Below, one piece after another: positions 4,832-8,928 of a DNA stretch of 8,928 bases. Each line of letters begins with the position of its first letter. Position 1 is the first letter of the stretch. Under the pieces are notes generated by a model, which saw only the letters and a program-made list of their open reading frames with translations, made no database searches and was not told the DNA's origin. A program made the position numbers and the translations under genes. This stretch comes from an uncultured Clostridia bacterium (GTDB taxonomy: Bacteria; Bacillota; Clostridia; Oscillospirales; Oscillospiraceae): NCBI GenBank assembly GCA_937907975.1, contig CALEQS010000038.1:1-8928 (forward strand). The letters run 5' to 3'.

Positions 4832-6901
4832 GTGCCGAACAACGAATCAAAGCCGGAGCCCAAGCGCTCCGCCAATCCGGAGGCCAAGCGGGAGAAGCCG
4901 GAAAAATCCTCTTCCACGCTCGCCAGAGCGCTGGAGCCCCGGGTGTGGATCTATTTTCTCTTTCTGTTGATCTTTTCCGGCGTCACGGCCCTGTTCCGCC
5001 CCTATGTGGGTATGGCCGAGGCAGCGGCAACACTGCTGCTGTTCTGCGTCCATAAGCTCTCCTCCCGCTCCCGCCAGCAGGCGGTGGAGCACTATATCGC
5101 CTCTACCGGAGAGGAGCTGGGCGCAGCGGGCAACGACGTGATGCTCAACGCCCCCTTCCCCATGGTGATCTTCCGCCCCGATACCGATGAGATCATCTGG
5201 TCCAACGAACTGTTCCTGCGCATCACCGGGGAGCGGGAGCATCTGTTCGATACGAAGATCACCTCTGCCGTCCCCGGGTTCGACACCCGCTGGCTCATGG
5301 AGGGCAAGACGGAGTGTCCCTCCACCGTGATGATCGACGACCGGAAGTTCACCGTGTTCGGCCACATGGCCCGGACGAAGAGCGGCCGCTCCAGCGCCAG
5401 CATCATCGCCACCACCTATTGGCTGGACGTCACCGATGATCTGGCCCTCAAGGACCTGTACTACGGTTCCCGCCCCGTGGTGGCCATCCTGACCATCGAC
5501 AACTACGACGATCTGTGCCGCGGTCTGAACGACAACGCCCGTTCCGCCCTGCGCAGCGCCATCGACGAACAGATCGAGCTGTGGACAAAGCCCACCAACG
5601 GCCTGGTGCTACGCTATGACCGGGACCGCTATCTCTTTGTCTTTGAAGAGCAGTACCTGAACGCCCTGCAGGAGGCCAAGTTTGCCCTGCTGGATGCGGT
5701 GCGCAAGATCAACTCCACCAACGGCCTGTCCGCCTCCATGTCCATCGGCATCGGCATGGACACCAACTTTGCGGAGTTGCTGCAGTTCGCCTCGCTGGCC
5801 ACCGAGATGGCCCTGAGCCGGGGCGGCGATCAGGCGGTCATCAAAAACCGCTTCAATTTCGAGTTCTACGGCGGCCGCGCCAAGGAGACCGAGCGGCGCA
5901 CCAAGGTCAAGAGCCGGGTCATGGCCAACGCCCTGGGCGGGCTGATCTCCAGCGCCTCCACCGTGTACACTATGGGTCATAAGTTCACCGATCTGGACTC
6001 CATCGGCGCCTGCGCCGGCATCGTGGCCGCCGCCCGCAAGAACGGCGTGCGCGCCCGCATTGTCATTGAATCCGGCAATAACCCCTCCACCATCATGGTG
6101 AACCGGCTGCGTCAGTTGCCGGAGTACAAGGATGTATTCATCACCGCCGACACGGCTATGCTGGAGGCGGACAACCACTCCCTGCTGGTGGTGGTGGACA
6201 CCAACCGGCCTGATCAGGTGGTGGCCGAGCAGCTGCTGCTCAGCTGCAACAAGGTGGCGGTCATCGACCACCACCAGCGCTCTGCCAAGTATATCGAAAA
6301 CGCCGCCCTCAACTACCACGAGCCCTACGCCTCCTCTGCCAGTGAGCTGGTGACGGAGCTGCTCCAGTATCTTCTGGACTCCACCGATCTGCTGCGGGGC
6401 GAGGCCGAGGCCCTGCTGGCCGGTATTGTGCTGGATACCAAGAGCTTCACCCTCCGCACCGGCGGGCGCACCTTTGAGGCCGCCGCCTTCCTGCGCCGCT
6501 GCGGCGCGGACACCGTGGAGGTCAAGCGGCTGTTCCAGAACAATCTTTCCGACACCATCGCAAAATTCGACATCATCTCCAACGCTCACACCTACAAAAA
6601 CGGTGTTGTCATTGCCGCCGTCAACCACACCGTGGGCCGGGTCACTGCCGCCCAGGCGGCAGACGAGCTGCTCAACGTGGCGGGCACTGCCGCCAGTTTC
6701 GTCCTCTTCCCGGACGATGAGAGCCGGGTCTATATCTCTGGCCGCTCCATCGGCGACGTCAACGTGCAGGTCATTCTGGAGACCCTCGGCGGCGGCGGCA
6801 ACGCGGCAGCCGCGGCAGCCCAGATCCCCGGCGCCGACGTGGACAAGGTGCTCCAGCAGCTGCTGAGAGCGATAGATGAGTATTTCAAGGACGAGGAGTA
6901 A
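4832..6901 (+). CDS. gdpP: Cyclic-di-AMP phosphodiesterase GdpP (DHH/DHHA1 family)
   Basis: The 689-aa protein has the full GdpP (YybT) layout; the family hydrolyses c-di-AMP to pApA and so affects potassium, osmotic and cell-wall homeostasis. A hydrophilic Lys/Glu/Pro-rich tail (1-36) precedes two membrane segments (about 38-75). A PAS-like domain (about 103-200, LNAPFPMVIFRPD...) and a degenerate GGDEF domain (about 213-345, with RDRYLFVFEE where GGDEF would sit) follow. The DHH domain has H383-x3-D387-x-D389, D456, D479-H480-H481 and D535, the expected metal ligands. DHHA1 ends with LGGGGN (652-657), where I expect GGGGH. The start is GTG, with AAGGA 9 bases upstream. Length is slightly above the 659 aa of B. 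subtilis GdpP, mostly from the N-terminal tail. It heads the gdpP-rplI-dnaB group conserved in Firmicutes. Confidence 0.94.
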   Translation: MPNNESKPEPKRSANPEAKREKPEKSSSTLARALEPRVWIYFLFLLIFSGVTALFRPYVGMAEAAATLLLFCVHKLSSRSRQQAVEHYIASTGEELGAAGNDVMLNAPFPMVIFRPDTDEIIWSNELFLRITGEREHLFDTKITSAVPGFDTRWLMEGKTECPSTVMIDDRKFTVFGHMARTKSGRSSASIIATTYWLDVTDDLALKDLYYGSRPVVAILTIDNYDDLCRGLNDNARSALRSAIDEQIELWTKPTNGLVLRYDRDRYLFVFEEQYLNALQEAKFALLDAVRKINSTNGLSASMSIGIGMDTNFAELLQFASLATEMALSRGGDQAVIKNRFNFEFYGGRAKETERRTKVKSRVMANALGGLISSASTVYTMGHKFTDLDSIGACAGIVAAARKNGVRARIVIESGNNPSTIMVNRLRQLPEYKDVFITADTAMLEADNHSLLVVVDTNRPDQVVAEQLLLSCNKVAVIDHHQRSAKYIENAALNYHEPYASSASELVTELLQYLLDSTDLLRGEAEALLAGIVLDTKSFTLRTGGRTFEAAAFLRRCGADTVEVKRLFQNNLSDTIAKFDIISNAHTYKNGVVIAAVNHTVGRVTAAQAADELLNVAGTAASFVLFPDDESRVYISGRSIGDVNVQVILETLGGGGNAAAAAAQIPGADVDKVLQQLLRAIDEYFKDEE

Positions 6902-6922
6902 GTGAAAAAATTCCCCGGTTCC

Positions 6923-7035
6923 TGTTATTCTGAGGCCAAGGGCCGAAGAATCTTATAACACCGATCTGCTACAAGCGGAACGCTTCTTGTCGGAGACGGG
7001 GTGCTTCAAGATCCTTCGCTCCGCTCAGGATGGCA
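6923..7035. repeat. Palindromic intergenic repeat element, copy 2 (113 bp)
   Basis: The ends TGTTATTCTGAG (6923-6934) and CTCAGGATGGCA (7024-7035) are inverted with nine of twelve bases matching. Shared blocks with copy 1 (2247-2362) include ATTCTGAGG, AAGAATCTTA and AAGATCCTTCGCT, in the same order and orientation. It starts 22 bases after the gdpP stop, inside the gdpP-rplI gap, so it would be transcribed if the genes are co-transcribed and would fold into a long hairpin in that RNA. Confidence 0.8.
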
Positions 7036-7089
7036 AGTAGGAGCGTTCAGAATGATGAGTGGACGGGTGCCTGGAATGGCAGCTGGATG

Positions 7090-7116
7090 GACTGCCCGGT
7101 GTCTGGCCGGGCAGTC
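7090..7116 (+). terminator. Terminator-like hairpin between gdpP and rplI
   Basis: GACTGCCCGG (7090-7099) and CCGGGCAGTC (7107-7116) form a perfect 10-bp GC-rich stem with a 7-base loop. It is followed by ATAAAATTTTGCATTTT, a broken T-rich tail. It could end gdpP transcription or partly attenuate read-through into rplI. No convincing separate rplI promoter was found, which favours partial read-through. Confidence 0.5.
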
Positions 7117-7139
7117 ATAAAATTTTGCATTTTCTGTTT

Positions 7140-7156
7140 TCCGGCGTTTTGCCGGA
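7140..7156 (+). promoter_or_regulatory. Small leader hairpin before the rplI ribosome binding site
   Basis: TCCGGC (7140-7145) and GCCGGA (7151-7156) pair across the loop GTTTT, ending 7 bases before AAGGAGG (7164-7170). No T-run follows, so it is not a terminator. It may protect the processed rplI mRNA end or tune translation. Inference only. Confidence 0.35.
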
Positions 7157-7178
7157 GTGTCATAAGGAGGAAAACATT

Positions 7179-7622
7179 ATGAAAGTTATTTTGCAGCAGG
7201 ACGTCCGCGGACAGGGCAAGAAGGGTCAGCTCGTCGAGGTTTCCGACGGCTACGCCCGCAATTTTCTGTTTCCCCGCAAGCTGGCTGTTGCCGCCACCAC
7301 GGACAACGTGAACACCATGAAGCTGCAGGACAAGGCCCGCCGGGAGCGGGAGGCCAAGGAGAAGGCCGAGGCCATGGAGCTGGTGCAGAAGCTGAAGGAC
7401 TGCCCGGTCAAGGTCGCCGCCAAGGCCGGTGCCGGCGGCAAGCTGTTCGGCAGCGTCACCACCAAGGAGATCTCCGCCGCCCTCAAGGAGCAGTACGGCT
7501 ATCAGGTGGAGAGCAAGAAGCTCTCCTGCGACCCCATCAAGGCCTTCGGCACCTTCACCGTCAAGTGCAAGCTGGGCTACGAGGTCACCGGCAATATCAC
7601 CGTCGAGGTCGTGGAGGCGTAA
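7179..7622 (+). CDS. rplI: Large-subunit ribosomal protein bL9
   Basis: The 147-aa product is full length for bL9, which binds 23S rRNA near the base of the L1 stalk and affects translation fidelity. The N-terminal RNA-binding domain begins MKVILQQDVRGQGKKGQLVEV and contains the signature DGYARNFLFPRKLA (residues 23-36). The signature's usual final glycine is a lysine here (K34). A charged helix (about 48-73, KLQDKARREREAKEKAEAM) links to the C-terminal domain, recognisable by GKLFGSVTTKEISAAL (about 87-102). ATG 7179 is preceded by a strong AAGGAGG with an 8-base spacer; the frame stays open further upstream but without initiation signals. It lies between gdpP and dnaB, as in B. subtilis. 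Confidence 0.97.
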   Translation: MKVILQQDVRGQGKKGQLVEVSDGYARNFLFPRKLAVAATTDNVNTMKLQDKARREREAKEKAEAMELVQKLKDCPVKVAAKAGAGGKLFGSVTTKEISAALKEQYGYQVESKKLSCDPIKAFGTFTVKCKLGYEVTGNITVEVVEA

Positions 7623-7758
7623 GGGCGTACAGACCGTTAAAGCCTTTTCTTTGCAGGGCAATCCCCCACAGGGACGCCTTTTGCGCAGTATAAACAACAG
7701 AACCTTTCGTTCAACGGGAAGGCTTCGAGAACTTTACGCCCCCAGGAGGTGAACCACC

Positions 7759-8928
7759 ATGCCAACAGATGAAGAACTGCTCTCCCGCCAAATGCCCCAC
7801 AGCGTGGAGGCGGAGCAGGCGGTGCTGGGCTCCATTCTGATCGACAGCGAATGCCTGCCGCAGATCGTGGAACAGCTCAAGCCGGATGATTTCTATATCC
7901 GCCAGAACCGGAAGGCCTTCCAGACCATCTATGCCATGTTCTCCATGTCCCAGAAGATCGACCCGGTGACGGTGCTCAATCAGATGCGACTGGACGGCAC
8001 CTATCAGGAGGGCGTCACAAGAGAATACTTCTTCCAGCTCATGGACGTGACTCCCACCGTCACCAATGTGATGGACTATGTGGCCATCGTGAAGGACCGC
8101 TCCACACTGCGCCAGATCGCCGAGGCCGCCAACGCCCTGAACAGCATGGTGGCCAACAACGAGGGCACCTCCGCTGAGGTGCTGGAGGCCGCCGAGCAGC
8201 GCATTTATGCCATCCGGCAGGGCAAATCCGCTCAGGGCCTGCACCATATCACTTCCGTGATGCACGAGGTCTATGATCGTCTTGCCGAGCTGGCCAGCAG
8301 TGACAGCGCCGTCCCCGGCCTGTCCACCGGCCTGCCCGATCTGGACGCGGTCATCTCCGGTCTCAACAAGAGCGATCTGTTGCTGCTGGCCGCCCGCCCC
8401 GGCATGGGCAAGACGTCGCTGGCGCTGAACATCCTGCTCTACGCCGGCAAGCACTCCGGCAAGGCGTGCGTGTTTTTCTCGCTGGAAATGAGCCGGGAGC
8501 AGCTGGCTATGCGCCTTCTGAGCAACGAGTCCTTCGTGGACAACAAGGTGCTCACCACCGGCAAGCTGACCGACAGCGACTGGGAGAAGGTGGCGCTGGC
8601 CACCACCGCCCTGAACCACACGAATATCCTCATTGACGACAACCCGTCCCTGTCCGTGGCGGACATGAACGCCAAGTGCCGCCGGGTAGAGAACCTGGGA
8701 CTGGTGGTCATCGACTATCTGCAGCTGATGACCAGCGCCGGCGGCAAGCAGAACTACTCCGGCGAGAGCCGCCAGCAGGTGGTCAGCGACATCTCCCGCG
8801 CCCTGAAGATCATGGCCAAGGAGCTGAACGTGCCGGTCATCTGCCTGAGCCAGCTGTCCCGTGCCAACGAAAACCGCGAAAACAAGCGCCCGCGCCTGAG
8901 CGACCTGCGTGAATCCGGTGCCATCGAG
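7759..8928 (+). CDS. dnaB: Replicative DNA helicase DnaB, C-terminus beyond the window
   Basis: The visible 390 residues run off the right edge without a stop; the family is usually about 440-460 aa, so roughly 50-70 residues are missing. DnaB is the ring-shaped hexameric helicase that unwinds DNA 5' to 3' at the fork and interacts with primase. The N-terminal domain (about 12-110, MPHSVEAEQAVLGSILID) is followed by a linker and the RecA-like motor domain from about 185. Walker A is RPGMGKTS (213-220), the catalytic glutamate lies in SLEM (E243), Walker B is LVVIDY (D319), and SQLSR (364-368) is the sensor-type motif. No intein interrupts Walker A, a common insertion site. The start is ATG 7759, with AGGAGGTG 7 bases upstream. 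It follows rplI by 136 bases and is probably co-transcribed; no good promoter was seen in that gap. Confidence 0.97.
   Translation, partial: MPTDEELLSRQMPHSVEAEQAVLGSILIDSECLPQIVEQLKPDDFYIRQNRKAFQTIYAMFSMSQKIDPVTVLNQMRLDGTYQEGVTREYFFQLMDVTPTVTNVMDYVAIVKDRSTLRQIAEAANALNSMVANNEGTSAEVLEAAEQRIYAIRQGKSAQGLHHITSVMHEVYDRLAELASSDSAVPGLSTGLPDLDAVISGLNKSDLLLLAARPGMGKTSLALNILLYAGKHSGKACVFFSLEMSREQLAMRLLSNESFVDNKVLTTGKLTDSDWEKVALATTALNHTNILIDDNPSLSVADMNAKCRRVENLGLVVIDYLQLMTSAGGKQNYSGESRQQVVSDISRALKIMAKELNVPVICLSQLSRANENRENKRPRLSDLRESGAIE

Noticed and set aside
4785..4970. Possible leader ORF overlapping the gdpP start (ATG 4785)
   Set aside because: AGGGAGG lies 11 bases upstream, but the predicted transcription start near 4771 falls inside that site, and the peptide becomes a Ser/Arg/Pro-rich shadow of gdpP.
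5609..6628. Minus-strand frame (339 codons) opposite gdpP
   Set aside because: The composition is typical of antisense to GC-rich codons, and the plus strand carries intact DHH-family motifs over the same stretch.
7689..7694. TATAAA as a -10 box for a separate dnaB promoter
   Set aside because: No acceptable -35 lies 16-18 bases upstream; co-transcription with rplI is simpler.
7623..7741. Complementary 7-mers GGGCGTA (7623-7629) and TACGCCC (7735-7741) flanking the rplI-dnaB gap
   Set aside because: They are over 100 bases apart, short, and could easily arise by chance; no intervening structure supports a riboswitch.
7711..8619. Minus-strand frame (302 codons) opposite dnaB
   Set aside because: It is a shadow of dnaB, whose Walker motifs and start site are unambiguous.
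1..8928. CRISPR array, defence system, prophage, transposase, tRNA or rRNA
   Set aside because: None is visible: there are no regularly spaced repeats, no recognisable mobile-element or phage proteins, and no tRNA- or rRNA-like stretches.

Overview
The window looks like chromosomal DNA of a GC-rich Gram-positive anaerobe of the Clostridia, most plausibly an Oscillospiraceae/Ruminococcaceae-type gut bacterium. Evidence: strong AGGAGG-type ribosome binding sites, sigma-A-like promoters, a B. subtilis-like gdpP-rplI-dnaB gene order, and intergenic palindromic repeats of a kind I associate from memory with gut Clostridia. Genus cannot be fixed from the sequence alone.

Left part (1-4601): a minus-strand GlmU-type acetyltransferase with an eroded nucleotidyltransferase half (112-1293) diverges from a plus-strand ADP-ribose-pyrophosphatase-type Nudix hydrolase (1595-2140). 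Their 301-base divergent spacer carries a promoter for each. The 371 bases from 2141 to 2511 hold no gene: they contain a probable Nudix terminator, a 116-bp palindromic repeat, a C-run repeat, and the strong terminator of the next gene. A minus-strand sodium:solute symporter of the NSS family (2512-3921, TTG start) follows, with a very good promoter and terminator. Then come about 200 bases with a short tandem repeat, and a frameshifted minus-strand gene for a small membrane-anchored, cysteine-containing protein (4124-4601).

Right part (4602-8928): a plus-strand housekeeping cluster. It holds gdpP (c-di-AMP phosphodiesterase), rplI (ribosomal protein bL9) and dnaB (replicative helicase, cut by the window end). 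The gdpP-rplI gap carries a second copy of the palindromic repeat plus two hairpins. The cluster joins c-di-AMP turnover, ribosome assembly and replication, a conserved Firmicutes neighbourhood.

Overall the coding content is conserved and mostly ordinary. I saw no defence system, CRISPR array, phage gene, transposase, tRNA or rRNA. The unusual points are the degenerate GlmU N-terminal half, the intergenic repeat elements, an altered glycine-rich motif in GdpP, the frameshifted membrane protein, and several dyads around promoters and ribosome binding sites.
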